DNA of 64,000 nt from Gardnerella vaginalis (GTDB lineage: Bacteria; Actinomycetota; Actinomycetes; Actinomycetales; Bifidobacteriaceae), in assembly GCA_946997215.1 (NCBI GenBank), contig CAMPUL010000004.1:1-64000 (forward strand), written 5' to 3'. The notes under the pieces are model-generated. The model had not been told where the DNA came from, made no database searches, and saw only the letters and a program-made list of their open reading frames with translations. Positions 35,301 through 45,022 of this stretch are shown here, in pieces. Position numbers and translations under genes: made by a program. Numbering within the stretch: the first letter of the stretch is position 1; every line of letters starts with the position of its first letter.

Positions 35301-36224
35301 ATGAGTGGGAACAATACAAAAGATCACTATGACGTTCAGAATGATGTAAAAAGTGACGTCAAAAGTAATGATAAAAATGACGTTCAAAGTGGCGTCAAAA
35401 ATGACGTTCAAAATAGCGCATATAATAACACAAATCATCCAGAAAATGCTAGAACTGGCGGCATTGGCGTTGCGCGCACTCAAGATGGGCATACGCAAAA
35501 TGGTGACCCCACTCAGGAGCTTTTGCATGCGCTCGGCACTACTATTTCGCCAGATTTGCTTGTTGAGGCTCTCACTCATCGATCTTTTTCGCACGAGCAT
35601 CCAGGCACTAAAAACTATGAGCGCCTAGAGTTTTTGGGAGACGCTGTTTTGGAGCTTGTTTCTACGGAAACGCTGTTTTCTGCTCACCCAGATATGACGG
35701 AAGGCCAGCTGGCTAAGCTTCGCGCTAAGGCTGTTTCGGAGTGGGCTTTGAGCGCTGTTGCGCGAGATAAGTTGCACGTTGGGCCGTATATTCTTTTGGG
35801 TCATGGCGAGATGGAGCATGGCGGCGCTCAAAAAGACTCGATTTTGTGCGATATTGTTGAGGCGCTTATTGGCGCGACTTTTGTTGAGCATGGCATTGAC
35901 GAGGCGCGCGCTGTGGTGCATCGCTTGATTGACGACACTTTGGCGGAGGTTCTTACGGAAGGCCCTGCGCTGGATTGGAAGACTTCGCTTACGGTTTTGG
36001 CGCACGAGATGGGGCTTGATGAACCGCAATATAGGATGTCGGTTTCTGGACCAGATTACGCGCCTGTGTTCCATGCGCGTGCGGTTTTGGCGCACGAAAG
36101 TGGCGATGAGTTGCTTGGCGAGGCGGATGGTTCTAGCAAGCGCAAGGCTCAGCTTGCTGCTGCAGATAAAGCGTGGCATATGTTGGATAGAAGGCGTAAG
36201 TCGAGCGGAGAAAGCGGTAATTAG
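35301..36224 (+). CDS. rnc: Ribonuclease III
   Basis: This double-strand-specific endoribonuclease matures rRNA and regulates mRNAs. From ATG 35301 the protein has 307 residues. The signature ERLEFLGDAVLEL lies at 107-119 and the second acidic cluster is at DIVEALIGATFVEHG. A C-terminal dsRNA-binding domain ends with KRKAQLAAADKAWHML. The first 60 residues are a non-conserved Asn/Asp/Val/Lys-rich extension encoded by degenerate AATGACGTTCAA-type repeats (35327-35415). I chose 35301 over 35247 because the -10 element lies between the two. Confidence 0.92.
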   Translation: MSGNNTKDHYDVQNDVKSDVKSNDKNDVQSGVKNDVQNSAYNNTNHPENARTGGIGVARTQDGHTQNGDPTQELLHALGTTISPDLLVEALTHRSFSHEHPGTKNYERLEFLGDAVLELVSTETLFSAHPDMTEGQLAKLRAKAVSEWALSAVARDKLHVGPYILLGHGEMEHGGAQKDSILCDIVEALIGATFVEHGIDEARAVVHRLIDDTLAEVLTEGPALDWKTSLTVLAHEMGLDEPQYRMSVSGPDYAPVFHARAVLAHESGDELLGEADGSSKRKAQLAAADKAWHMLDRRRKSSGESGN

Positions 36225-36266
36225 ATTTTTCTGATTGCTGTGATATAGGCGATTCGAGGCGGTTCT

Positions 36267-37412
36267 ATGGCTAGCAGTCGTAATAATAATGATTTATTAT
36301 TTGACGATGATTTGGCATTGTCAACGGCTGCTGGCGACTTTTGCGACTTACGCTACCACTGTGCGCGTTACGTTGACTATTTGCGCGCAAACAAAGGCCT
36401 TGGAAGTGCCACCTTGCGCGCGTATAGCGCTGATGTTTTGCAATGCTTAGAGTGGTGCAATCGCAATGGTTTTTGCGATTTGCGCGCGGTTTCTACGAGT
36501 GTTTTGCGCCAATGGATGTATTGGCTTAACAAGAATCACGCGCGCTCGAGTTTGGCGCGCAAAGTGGTAGCCGTGCGCGGCTTTTTTGCGTGGGCTACGC
36601 ACGTTGGTTTGATTAGCGCAAATCCTGCGCAAATTCTTGCAACTCCTAAGATTGCTAATGAGCTTCCTACGGTTTTAGACGAAGCGCAAGCGCAAAAGTT
36701 GCTTGATTGTGCGGATGAATTTGCAGATGATTGTGCGGATGAATTTGCGCAGGATTCAACTGAGCATGATTCAACTGAGCAAAGCAGCACGAAAAAAAAG
36801 CCGCGCGCGCAAAAGTCGCCAGCAACCGATCATCAAGAAAATACGCCACTAAAGTCGCCACTAAAGTCACCACTAAAGTCACCTCAAGAACATGCAATCG
36901 CCCTTAGAAACGCTGCGATTTTAGAGCTTTTATACGCAACGGGCATGCGCGTGGGGGAGCTTACAAGCCTTAATGTGCAAGATGTGGATTTTGAAAATCA
37001 CACTGTAAAAGTTACAGGTAAAGGAAACAAGCAGCGCGTTGTGCCTTTTGGCGTTCCTGCTGCAAGCGCGTGCAAAGAGTGGCTTGAGCATGGGCGAAAT
37101 GTGCTTCTAGAAAAGTATGCAGAAAGCTCAACAAGCTCGCAAGCGCTGTTTTTGGGAGCGCGCGCAAAGCGCATTGACCAGCGCATTGTTAGGAGTATTG
37201 TTCACGCGGCTGCAGCGGCTGCAAACGTGCCAGATGTGGCTCCGCACGCACTTCGCCACAGTGCTGCAACGCATATGCTTAACGGGGGAGCGGACCTTCG
37301 CGAGGTTCAAGAGCTTTTGGGGCATTCGTCGTTGAATACAACCCAACGCTACACGCACGTTTCTATTCAGGCTCTTAAGCAGCGCTACTCGCAAGCCTTC
37401 CCGCGTGCGTAG
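36267..37412 (+). CDS. xerC: Tyrosine recombinase, XerC-like
   Basis: A site-specific recombinase of 381 residues, presumably acting with XerD (46.5 kb) at dif. The N-terminal SAM-like domain spans about 20-115. Catalytic blocks are TGMRVGELTSLNVQDV, HALRHSAATHMLNGG and GHSSLNTTQRYTHVS with the nucleophile Tyr. It is about 70 residues longer than usual because of an insertion between the two domains. That insertion contains a duplicated CADEFA unit, DSTE repeats, KSPATD (13-mer at 36816) and three PLKS units. The assignment as XerC rather than another Xer protein rests on the presence of a separate XerD-like gene. Confidence 0.8.
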   Translation: MASSRNNNDLLFDDDLALSTAAGDFCDLRYHCARYVDYLRANKGLGSATLRAYSADVLQCLEWCNRNGFCDLRAVSTSVLRQWMYWLNKNHARSSLARKVVAVRGFFAWATHVGLISANPAQILATPKIANELPTVLDEAQAQKLLDCADEFADDCADEFAQDSTEHDSTEQSSTKKKPRAQKSPATDHQENTPLKSPLKSPLKSPQEHAIALRNAAILELLYATGMRVGELTSLNVQDVDFENHTVKVTGKGNKQRVVPFGVPAASACKEWLEHGRNVLLEKYAESSTSSQALFLGARAKRIDQRIVRSIVHAAAAAANVPDVAPHALRHSAATHMLNGGADLREVQELLGHSSLNTTQRYTHVSIQALKQRYSQAFPRA

Positions 37413-37444
37413 AAGAAGAATGCATATTCAGAAAATGAAAAGAT

Positions 37445-37458
37445 GTGATTTGAATCAC
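37445..37458. promoter_or_regulatory. Inverted repeat upstream of the suf promoter
   Basis: GTGATT-TG-AATCAC forms a 6-bp inverted repeat located 25 bp upstream of a TGTATAAT extended -10 (TATAAT at 37483-37488). It is a candidate site for an Fe-S-responsive regulator, but no regulator gene is adjacent. Confidence 0.35.
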
Positions 37459-37519
37459 GTAATGTCAACGCGTGGCTAAATGTATAATCGACTTATAAGC
37501 TTGATAGGAGGGTAAAACA

Positions 37520-39079
37520 GTGGTTGATGATTCAAATAAGCCTGAATCAAGCGCATTGACGAATAGCGTATCGACGAATAAGAATGTAGCGAATCAAAAC
37601 GAATCCAGCGCCGCAGACGTTGAAATGAGCCAGTATGTGGCAGATCGCGCTCGCGTAAACGAAGAGAAAATTCGTCAAGACGAGCAGATTGTTGCTGAAT
37701 TTGGTGAGTACAATTACGGATGGCACGATTCGGATGCTGCGGGCGAAGCCGCTAAGAAGGGTATTGATGAGTCGGTTGTTCGCGCAATTTCTGCCGACAA
37801 ACACGAGCCGGAGTGGATGCTAAACCTTCGTTTGCAAGGTTATCGCGCGTTTTTGCAAAAGCCTATGCCAGATTGGGGCGTGGATTTGCGCGGTTTTGAC
37901 GCAGACGATTTTAAGTACTACGTGCGCCCAGTTCACGATCAAGCGAAAACTTGGGATGATTTGCCAGAAGATATTCGCAAAACTTACGATAGGCTTGGCA
38001 TTCCAGAAGCGGAGAAAAAGCGTTTGGTTTCGGGCGTTGCAGCGCAGTACGAGTCGGAAGTTATTTACAATTCGATTCGCGAAGACTTGGCTGCGCAAGG
38101 CGTGATTTTTGTTGATACAGATACAGCAGTGCAAAAGTATCCGGAGCTTGTAAAAAAGTATTTCGCAACTGTGATTCCAGTTGACGACAACAAGTTTGCG
38201 GCTCTTAACACAGCGGCTTGGAGCGGCGGCTCGTTCGTATACGTGCCAAAAGGCGTGCATGTGGATATTCCGCTTCAGGCTTACTTCCGCATTAATACGC
38301 CGAACATGGGTCAGTTTGAGCGCACTTTGATTATTGCAGACGAAGGATCGTACGTGCACTACGTTGAAGGTTGCACAGCTCCGATTTATTCCACGGATTC
38401 GCTCCACGCTGCAAACGTTGAAATTGTTGTAGAAAAGCATGCGCGCGTGCGCTACACAACCGTGCAAAACTGGTCAAATAACGTGTACAACTTGGTAACT
38501 CAGCGAGCCTACGTGCGCGAAGGTGGCACAATGGAGTGGGTTGATGGAAACATTGGCTCCAAGGCAACGATGAAGTATCCTGCTTGTATTCTCGCCGAGC
38601 CGTACGCAAAAGCGGAGACTATGTCTTTGAGCTTTGCTGGCCGCGGTCAGTACCAAGATACGGGTGCGAAGATGATTCATTTGGCTCCGCACACGAGTTC
38701 CACGATTGTTGCTAAGTCGATTTCGCGCGGCGGCGGACGCTCTGCCTACCGCGGTCTTGTGAAGATTGTTAAGGGTGCGAGCGGCTCTAGCTCTTCGGTT
38801 GTGTGCGACGCTTTGCTTGTTGACGATTTTTCTAGGTCCGACACTTATCCGCACGTTGACGTGCGCGAAGATAACGTTTCTATGGCTCATGAGGCCACTG
38901 TTTCCAAGGTTTCCGAGGATCAGCTTTTCTACTTGATGAGTCGAGGGCTTGAAGAAAAAGAGGCTATGGGAATGATTGTGCGCGGCTTTGTGGAGCCGAT
39001 TAGTCGCCAGCTTCCTATGGAGTATGCTTTGGAGCTTAATCGTCTTGTGGAATTGCAAATGGAAGGATCCGTGGGGTGA
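37520..39079 (+). CDS. sufB: Fe-S cluster assembly scaffold SufB
   Basis: A 519-residue subunit of the SufBCD scaffold, on which Fe-S clusters are built. The C-terminal beta-helix contains [26 protein letters not shown], and the ending [21 protein letters not shown] is typical. GTG 37520 follows GGAGG by a normal spacing. The first 30 residues are Ser/Asn/Glu-rich. It heads sufB-sufD-sufC, with sufD overlapping its stop. Confidence 0.95.
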   Translation: MVDDSNKPESSALTNSVSTNKNVANQNESSAADVEMSQYVADRARVNEEKIRQDEQIVAEFGEYNYGWHDSDAAGEAAKKGIDESVVRAISADKHEPEWMLNLRLQGYRAFLQKPMPDWGVDLRGFDADDFKYYVRPVHDQAKTWDDLPEDIRKTYDRLGIPEAEKKRLVSGVAAQYESEVIYNSIREDLAAQGVIFVDTDTAVQKYPELVKKYFATVIPVDDNKFAALNTAAWSGGSFVYVPKGVHVDIPLQAYFRINTPNMGQFERTLIIADEGSYVHYVEGCTAPIYSTDSLHAANVEIVVEKHARVRYTTVQNWSNNVYNLVTQRAYVREGGTMEWVDGNIGSKATMKYPACILAEPYAKAETMSLSFAGRGQYQDTGAKMIHLAPHTSSTIVAKSISRGGGRSAYRGLVKIVKGASGSSSSVVCDALLVDDFSRSDTYPHVDVREDNVSMAHEATVSKVSEDQLFYLMSRGLEEKEAMGMIVRGFVEPISRQLPMEYALELNRLVELQMEGSVG

Positions 39080-40428
39080 TGAGCGAAGATTTGAAAAAGA
39101 ATTTGAGTGATAATTTGAGCGATAATTTAGGCAATAAAATGACGGAAAAAGAAATTAATATTCCTGTAGCAGACCCTAACGATCCTTATGCTGTTCCTGC
39201 TGCAATGCCTTCTAGTGCAGATAAATCCGTGCGCTCTTTTAACGTGGAAGACTTTGCGATTCCAACGCGCAAGCAGGAAGATTGGCGATACACGCCAGTT
39301 GAGCGAATCTCTGAGTTTTTTGAGAGCTTTGAGCCGTCTAATAACGTTACGGTAGAGCTAAAAGGCGTTGATGGCGATTCGCACGCAAAGCTGCAAATTT
39401 TGCCGAAAAGTGAGGCTCCGCACACCGAAATGAAGCCTTCGGATCGCGTGGCTGCTGTTGCGTGGAATTCTGCAAAGTCTGCGTACGTTTTGCATGTTTG
39501 TGGCGAAATTACAAAGCCAGTAATATTGCAAATTCACGGGAACAACTCGCAATCGCTAGACACTGCGAAATCATTAGACACTGCTCAATCACTAGACGCT
39601 TTGCACTTAGTGATTGAAGCAGATTCCAGCACAAACGCGGATATTATTGTGGAGCACACGGGAGTTGCAAAACTTGCAGAAGGCGTGGAAATCATTCTTG
39701 GAGATAACGCGCACGTTTCTACAACCTTCATTCAAGAGTGGGATTCGGGCAGCAAACACGTTGGAAATCATAGGATTCACGTGGGCGCGGGTGCTTCGCT
39801 TCGTCACACAATGGTCACTCTTGGCGGAGACGTTGTGCGAATCCGCATGGATCAGGATTTTGGCGGCGAAAAGGGCGATTTGAATATGCTTGGCATGTAT
39901 TTTGTGGACCCAGGCGAGCACGTTGAGCATCGCACGATGGTTGTGCACAATCACCCAGAATGCAAGTCGCGAGTAGTGTATAAGGGCGCGCTGTACGGCA
40001 AAGGAGCGCATTCTACATGGGTTGGAAACGCGCTTATTAAGCCAGAAGCTCCTGGCACGGATTCGTACGAGTTGAACCGAAATTTGGTGCTAACTCCTGG
40101 CGCAATTGCTGATTCGGAGCCGAATTTGGAAATCGAAAACGGCAATATTATTGGCGCAGGTCACGCAAGTTCGGTTGGTAGATTCGACGACGAGGAGCTG
40201 TTTTACTTGCAATCTCGCGGAGTTAGCGAGGCGGATGCTAGAAAGCTTGTTGTGCGCGGATTCTTTAACGAACTTATTGAGGAGATTGGCGTGCCGCAAA
40301 TCGTAAATCATTTGATGGCTGCGATTGAGAGGCGTTTAGCTAAGACGGACGAATCTGTAAATGCGGACGAATCGCAAGCAGCCGAAAAGTCGCAAGCAAC
40401 CGACGAATCGAAATATGCGGAAGAATAG
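39079..40428 (+). CDS. sufD: Fe-S cluster assembly protein SufD
   Basis: The SufB paralogue and partner in the SufBCD complex, 449 residues from ATG 39079. The family segments DFAIPTRKQEDWRYTPV, YKGALYGKGAHSTWVGNALI and YLQSRGVSEADARKLVVRGFFNELI are clear. The ATG overlaps the sufB TGA by 1 nt; the in-frame GTG at 39076 is an alternative. A SLDTAKSLDTAQSLD triplicate lies in the middle. The C-terminus carries two 13-mer derivatives (SQAAEKSQATDES). Confidence 0.94.
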   Translation: MSEDLKKNLSDNLSDNLGNKMTEKEINIPVADPNDPYAVPAAMPSSADKSVRSFNVEDFAIPTRKQEDWRYTPVERISEFFESFEPSNNVTVELKGVDGDSHAKLQILPKSEAPHTEMKPSDRVAAVAWNSAKSAYVLHVCGEITKPVILQIHGNNSQSLDTAKSLDTAQSLDALHLVIEADSSTNADIIVEHTGVAKLAEGVEIILGDNAHVSTTFIQEWDSGSKHVGNHRIHVGAGASLRHTMVTLGGDVVRIRMDQDFGGEKGDLNMLGMYFVDPGEHVEHRTMVVHNHPECKSRVVYKGALYGKGAHSTWVGNALIKPEAPGTDSYELNRNLVLTPGAIADSEPNLEIENGNIIGAGHASSVGRFDDEELFYLQSRGVSEADARKLVVRGFFNELIEEIGVPQIVNHLMAAIERRLAKTDESVNADESQAAEKSQATDESKYAEE

Positions 40429-40439
40429 GAGATAGAAAC

Positions 40440-41240
40440 ATGTCAACTTTAGAAATTAAGGATTTGTACGCGTCTGTGGAAACAAAAGAAGGACGAAAGC
40501 AAATCTTAAAGGGTGTAAATCTTACAGTTAATTCTGGCGAAACGCACGCGATTATGGGTCCGAATGGCTCTGGAAAGTCTACTCTCGCATACACTTTGGC
40601 AGGGCACCCAAAGTACGAAGTGGATTCAGGCCAAGTGCTTTTAGACGGCGAAGATATTTTGAAGATGACTCCAGATGAGCGCGCAAAAGCTGGTCTGTTC
40701 CTTGCAATGCAATACCCGGTAGAGGTACCAGGCGTGTCGATGACGAACTTTTTGCGCACAGCAAAAACAGAAGTGAGCGGCGAGGCTCCGACTTTGCGCG
40801 CGTGGGTTAAAGAGCTTAACGAGGCAATGAAGCGCTTAAGAATGGACCCAAAGTTTGCGTCTCGCTCTGTAAACGAGGGATTTTCTGGTGGCGAGAAGAA
40901 GCGCGCGGAAGTTTTGCAACTAGAAATTTTAAAACCAAAGTTCGCGATTTTAGACGAGACTGATTCTGGACTAGATGTTGATGCTTTGCGAATTGTTTCG
41001 GAAGGCGTAAATCGTGCCAAAGAAAGCACTGGTTTAGGCATTATGATGGTTACGCATTACACGCGAATCTTAAAGTATATTAAGCCAGATATTGTGCACG
41101 TTTTTGCGCAAGGTCACTTTGTAAAGACGGCAGGACCAGAGCTTGCGGACGAGCTGGAAGAAGAAGGATACGACAAGTATTTGCCAGAAGGCGCCAGCGA
41201 GTCTGCGATTGCATGTGAATCGACCTGCATGAGCGCTTAA
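40440..41240 (+). CDS. sufC: Fe-S cluster assembly ATPase SufC
   Basis: The ABC-type ATPase that drives the SufBD scaffold. Walker A is GPNGSGKST, the signature is FSGGEKKRAEVLQ and Walker B is FAILDETDSGLD. At 266 residues it carries a short extra C-terminus (ACESTCMSA) that runs into an R1 copy, which also supplies its stop. AGGAG precedes ATG 40440. The cysteine desulfurase SufS and SufU, which usually follow in this operon, are not found anywhere in the window. Confidence 0.95.
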   Translation: MSTLEIKDLYASVETKEGRKQILKGVNLTVNSGETHAIMGPNGSGKSTLAYTLAGHPKYEVDSGQVLLDGEDILKMTPDERAKAGLFLAMQYPVEVPGVSMTNFLRTAKTEVSGEAPTLRAWVKELNEAMKRLRMDPKFASRSVNEGFSGGEKKRAEVLQLEILKPKFAILDETDSGLDVDALRIVSEGVNRAKESTGLGIMMVTHYTRILKYIKPDIVHVFAQGHFVKTAGPELADELEEEGYDKYLPEGASESAIACESTCMSA

Positions 41241-41349
41241 AGCGTAGCGCGCGAATGCACTTCGATTCGCTGAGCTTGCTCAAAGTTGAAAGCACGGTGT
41301 GCTTTCAACGCAAGCGAAGTCGTTAGCGCGCTTAGACCGCGCTAACGAT
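41221..41349. repeat. R1 structured dispersed repeat at the sufC 3' end
   Basis: This copy begins CGACCTGCATGAGCGC. Its first stem is TGCAT/ATGCA instead of CCTTTTCGC/GCGAAAAGG, so both arms changed together. The centre is GTTGAAAGCACGGTGTGCTTTCAAC and the tail is GTTAGCGCG..CGCGCTAAC. The first 20 bp encode the SufC C-terminus. Confidence 0.85.
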
Positions 41350-41462
41350 GCAAAACGATGTTTCGAGCTACAAAATGCGTCAATATCTCTCGTGTAATGG
41401 CGTGTCTAAAGCCGCGAGTAAACTCGTTTAGGTTTGGCTAAATCAAATGGAAGAGGTTTGTA

Positions 41463-43388
41463 ATGACTGTTCGCGGTGATATTAGAAATGTGGCAATCGT
41501 AGCGCACGTTGACCATGGTAAAACAACGCTCGTAAATGCCATGCTTCAGCAGTCGCACGTATTCTCCGAGCGAGAAGAAGTGCCAGACCGCGTAATGGAC
41601 TCCAACGACCTCGAGCGCGAAAAAGGCATCACCATTCTTGCCAAGAACACAGCCGTGCAATACACTGGTCCGCTTGCAGAGAAGTACGGTCACCCAGAGG
41701 GAATCACAATCAACGTAATCGATACCCCAGGCCACGCCGACTTTGGCGGCGAGGTGGAGCGCGGCATCTCTATGGTTGATGGCGTTGTGCTTCTTGTTGA
41801 CGCTTCCGAAGGCCCACTTCCGCAAACTCGATTCGTTCTACGCAAGGCACTTGAGGCAAAGCTGCCAGTGATTTTGTGCGTTAACAAAACGGATCGTCCA
41901 GATGCGCGTATTGATGAGGTTGTTAGCGAAGCTACAGATTTGCTTCTAGGTCTTGCACAAGACGTTGTAGAAGAAGGAATCGACCTCGATATTGATTCGC
42001 TTCTTGATTTGCCTGTTATTTATTGCGCTGCAAAAGCTGGCTATGCATCCTTGAATCAGCCAGAAAACGGCGGTTTGCCAGACAACGATAATTTGGAGCC
42101 TCTTTTTGACTCCATTATTTCCAATATTCCAGCGCCAGAATACGAGGAAGGCGCACCTCTTCAGGCACACGTTGCAAACATCGATTCCTCTGACTTCCTC
42201 GGCCGCTTAGGTTTAGTGCGAATCTACAATGGCATTTTGGAAAAGGGCAAGACTTACGGGCTTTCTCGCGTAGACGGCTCGATTGAAAACTTCCGTGTTT
42301 CCGAGCTTTTGCGCACTCAAGGCTTGGAGCGCACTCCTGTTGCATCTGCAGGTCCTGGTGATATTGTTGCAGTTGCAGGCGTTAATGACATTATGATTGG
42401 CGAGACGATTGTGGATCAGAATGATCCAAAGCCTCTTCCATTGATTCACGTTGACGACCCAGCTATCTCCATGACTTTCGGCATTAACGATTCGCCGCTT
42501 GCTGGCACAGAAGGCAAGGATCACAAGCTTACAGCGCGCATGATTAAGGATAGGCTTGATCGCGAGCTTATTGGTAACGTGTCTATTAAGGTTCTTCCAA
42601 CTGAGCGCCCAGATGCTTGGGAAGTTCAGGGTCGTGGCGAGTTGGCGTTGGCAGTTTTGGCGGAGCAAATGCGTCGCGAAGGTTACGAGCTTACAGTTGG
42701 TCGTCCTCAGGTTGTTACTAAGACGATTGACGGCCAAATTAACGAGCCTATGGAAAACACTACGATTGACGTTCCAGAAGAATACATGGGCACTGTTACA
42801 CAGCTTATGGCGGATCGCAAGGGTCGCATGGATTCTATGAGCAATCACGGATCTGGCTGGATTCGCTTGCAATTTACTGTTCCTTCTCGCGGTCTTATTG
42901 GTTTCCGTACAGCTTTGCTTTCTGCAACTCGCGGAACGGGTATCGCAAGCTCTATTTCTGCAGGCTACGCGCCTTGGGCTGGTCAGATTGTAACTCGTCA
43001 AAATGGCTCTATGGTTTGCGATCGTAAGGGTGTTGCTACTCCTTATGCTATGCAGCGTTTGCAAGCGCGTGGCGTGTTCTTTGTTGATCCGCAAAGCCCT
43101 GTTTATGAAGGCCAAATCGTTGGTATTAACAATAAGCCAGACGAGTTGGATGTTAATATTACGCTTGCTAAGCATATGACTAATATGCGTTCTTCTACAG
43201 CAGATGTGCTTGAGACTTTGACGCCACCAATTAAGATGAGCTTGGAAGAGTCGCTTGACTTTGCTAACGAAGACGAGTGCGTGGAAGTTACACCTGAGTC
43301 GATTCGCGTGCGCAAGATTATTTTGAGCCGTGATGAATGGTATAAGTGGCGCGCTAAGCAGCGTAGGCAGAACAACAACGCTGCGTGA
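41463..43388 (+). CDS. typA: Translational GTPase TypA/BipA
   Basis: An EF-G-like ribosome-associated GTPase of 641 residues involved in stress adaptation and 50S assembly. Motifs are G1 AHVDHGKTT (14-22), the switch region [11 protein letters not shown]3 [14 protein letters not shown] and G4 NKTDRPDA. The C-terminal BipA-specific domain includes [19 protein letters not shown] precedes the ATG. A small membrane protein gene follows after 48 nt. Confidence 0.96.
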   Translation: MTVRGDIRNVAIVAHVDHGKTTLVNAMLQQSHVFSEREEVPDRVMDSNDLEREKGITILAKNTAVQYTGPLAEKYGHPEGITINVIDTPGHADFGGEVERGISMVDGVVLLVDASEGPLPQTRFVLRKALEAKLPVILCVNKTDRPDARIDEVVSEATDLLLGLAQDVVEEGIDLDIDSLLDLPVIYCAAKAGYASLNQPENGGLPDNDNLEPLFDSIISNIPAPEYEEGAPLQAHVANIDSSDFLGRLGLVRIYNGILEKGKTYGLSRVDGSIENFRVSELLRTQGLERTPVASAGPGDIVAVAGVNDIMIGETIVDQNDPKPLPLIHVDDPAISMTFGINDSPLAGTEGKDHKLTARMIKDRLDRELIGNVSIKVLPTERPDAWEVQGRGELALAVLAEQMRREGYELTVGRPQVVTKTIDGQINEPMENTTIDVPEEYMGTVTQLMADRKGRMDSMSNHGSGWIRLQFTVPSRGLIGFRTALLSATRGTGIASSISAGYAPWAGQIVTRQNGSMVCDRKGVATPYAMQRLQARGVFFVDPQSPVYEGQIVGINNKPDELDVNITLAKHMTNMRSSTADVLETLTPPIKMSLEESLDFANEDECVEVTPESIRVRKIILSRDEWYKWRAKQRRQNNNAA

Positions 43389-43436
43389 TTGCTTAATGCG
43401 TGATCGCTTAAAATATAGCTTAAAATATTCCTCAAA

Positions 43437-43871
43437 ATGATGTTTAACATAAAGTCGCATTCTTTGCTATTTGCTAGCAAGTGTGCGGCTTTATGCGTTT
43501 TAGCGGCATTTTGCGCGGTTTTGGGCACTTTTGCGCACCGAATGGGAGCTATGTACGGCTTTCCGTACGGTCTTGTAATCGCGCTTTTGCTTGTTACTTT
43601 AAGCGCGTGTTTTGCTCGCATGCTTTGCGGCATGTTTGGCTTTATTTTGCACGCAATTGTGTGTTGCTCGGTTGTGTGGATGATTGCGCTCGGCTGGTTT
43701 AGGATTTTTGGCGCGTTTCGAGGCGTGCTTGTTGCCGTTGGTTTTGGCGTGGATAATCTTCCTTGGATCGCGCAAAATGCTGGATATTTTTGGCTTTATG
43801 GTATTATCATCGCTCACGTAGTTTTGCTTTGTACGCCTAATAAATTCTTTATTATTTCTGGTGCTAAATAA
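43437..43871 (+). CDS. Small four-helix membrane protein (DUF6113-like)
   Basis: A 144-residue protein with four predicted transmembrane helices, at about 11-28, 40-60, 64-85 and 115-137. It has a conserved-looking MGAMYGFPYGLVIALLLVTLS segment in the second helix region. Bifidobacterial genomes carry a comparable small protein near typA, and I recognise no enzymatic motif. The start could be ATG 43437 or the next codon. Function unknown. Confidence 0.55.
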   Translation: MMFNIKSHSLLFASKCAALCVLAAFCAVLGTFAHRMGAMYGFPYGLVIALLLVTLSACFARMLCGMFGFILHAIVCCSVVWMIALGWFRIFGAFRGVLVAVGFGVDNLPWIAQNAGYFWLYGIIIAHVVLLCTPNKFFIISGAK

Positions 43872-43884
43872 GTTGTGCTAAATA

Positions 43885-43955
43885 AGTGGTGCTAAATCAA
43901 TGTAAGGTAGTCTTACTTATAGTCTTAGTCTTACAGTCTTACAGTCTTAAAGTAG
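43885..43955. repeat. Short direct repeats upstream of pheA
   Basis: TGCTAAATAAG repeats twice at 43863-43893 and AGTCTTAC repeats four times at 43910-43945. They lie in the leader of the pheA-tyrA operon. GTAAGGTAGTCTTAC forms a small palindrome. No leader peptide rich in Phe or Tyr codons is visible. Confidence 0.45.
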
Positions 43956-43969
43956 TTTGAGGAATAGCC

Positions 43970-45022
43970 ATGAATAGCAATATAGTCATGAATAGCAATA
44001 AGAACAGCAGTAATGCACGTAAATTATGTTATTTAGGGCCAGAAGGTTCTTTTACTCATCAAGCGGCTTTAAAAGTTAAAGAGCACTGTAAATCGTTGGA
44101 TACTTTGCGCCTTATTCCAACTGCGTGTGATAATGTTTGTAATATTGCTAGTGAAATTGAAGAGAAACATCATTTAGGTATTATTGCGTGGGAAAACAAT
44201 ATTGAAGGCGTAGTAATACCTAATTTAGATTTATTAATTGATGCAAAAAATATGGTTGGCATTGCTCGCTTGGGTGTTGATATAAGTTTTGATGCTGTTG
44301 TTTGCAAGTCGGATTCAATCGAAAACTGTTCGACTATTGTTGCTCATCCTCACGCGTTGGCACAATGCCGTAAGTTTGCTCAAAAGCGCGGATTGAAAGA
44401 AAAAACTGCGTCTTCAAACGCTGCTGCTTGTAGGGATTTAGTTCCTGGCGAAGTTGCTTTGTGCCCTAAAATTTGTGCTGACTTATACAATAGGCGGATT
44501 GTGAGCGAAGCTGTTGAAGATTTTTCTGGCGCACGCACTGAGTTTTTAGTGCTAGCTCCTAGAGATGAGGCTTTAAATTTTGTTAATATGCAACGCGAAA
44601 GCTATTCATCTTTTTCTTCGATTATTGCTTTTATTCCGCGTTCTACAGGTGCTGGAGTATTAGCAAATTTGCTTGATGTTGTGCGCGATCATGGGCTTAA
44701 TATGACTTCTTTTATGTCTAGGCCGATTAAAGGTCAGGATGGTTTATATAGTTTTATTGCAACTGTTGATTCTGCTCCTTGGGATTCTACGTGTAAAGCT
44801 ATGATTCAAGAAGTTGTTAAACATGGCGATTGGGTTCGAGTTTTAGCAGTGTACCCTTCTGATAATCGCAAGAATCCAGTTATGAATGATTGGATGCTGC
44901 CAAATGGTGGAGTGTGCATTGAGGCTTCAGCTGATGTCTCAGGCGAAGCTTCAGGCGGGGCTTCGATTGGTGCTTTGCGCGATTTGAACGTAATGCGTGC
45001 AGAAAGAGAATTATTATGGTAG
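43970..45022 (+). CDS. pheA: Prephenate dehydratase
   Basis: It converts prephenate to phenylpyruvate in phenylalanine synthesis. The catalytic domain (about 15-205) opens YLGPEGSFTHQAALKV. The ACT regulatory domain (about 215-300) contains GAGVLANLLDVVRDHGLNMTSFMSRPIKG, the ESRP-like Phe-binding site. GAGGA precedes ATG 43970, and an ATG six codons later is a near-perfect duplicate of the start context (ATGAATAGCAATA). The protein has 350 residues with an Ala/Gly/Ser tail. Its end overlaps tyrA by 7 nt. Confidence 0.94.
   Translation: MNSNIVMNSNKNSSNARKLCYLGPEGSFTHQAALKVKEHCKSLDTLRLIPTACDNVCNIASEIEEKHHLGIIAWENNIEGVVIPNLDLLIDAKNMVGIARLGVDISFDAVVCKSDSIENCSTIVAHPHALAQCRKFAQKRGLKEKTASSNAAACRDLVPGEVALCPKICADLYNRRIVSEAVEDFSGARTEFLVLAPRDEALNFVNMQRESYSSFSSIIAFIPRSTGAGVLANLLDVVRDHGLNMTSFMSRPIKGQDGLYSFIATVDSAPWDSTCKAMIQEVVKHGDWVRVLAVYPSDNRKNPVMNDWMLPNGGVCIEASADVSGEASGGASIGALRDLNVMRAERELLW

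Noticed and set aside
42213-43460. A 415-residue open frame on the minus strand
   Set aside because: It is antisense to typA, has no family features or ribosome binding site, and mirrors the codon pattern of the real gene.
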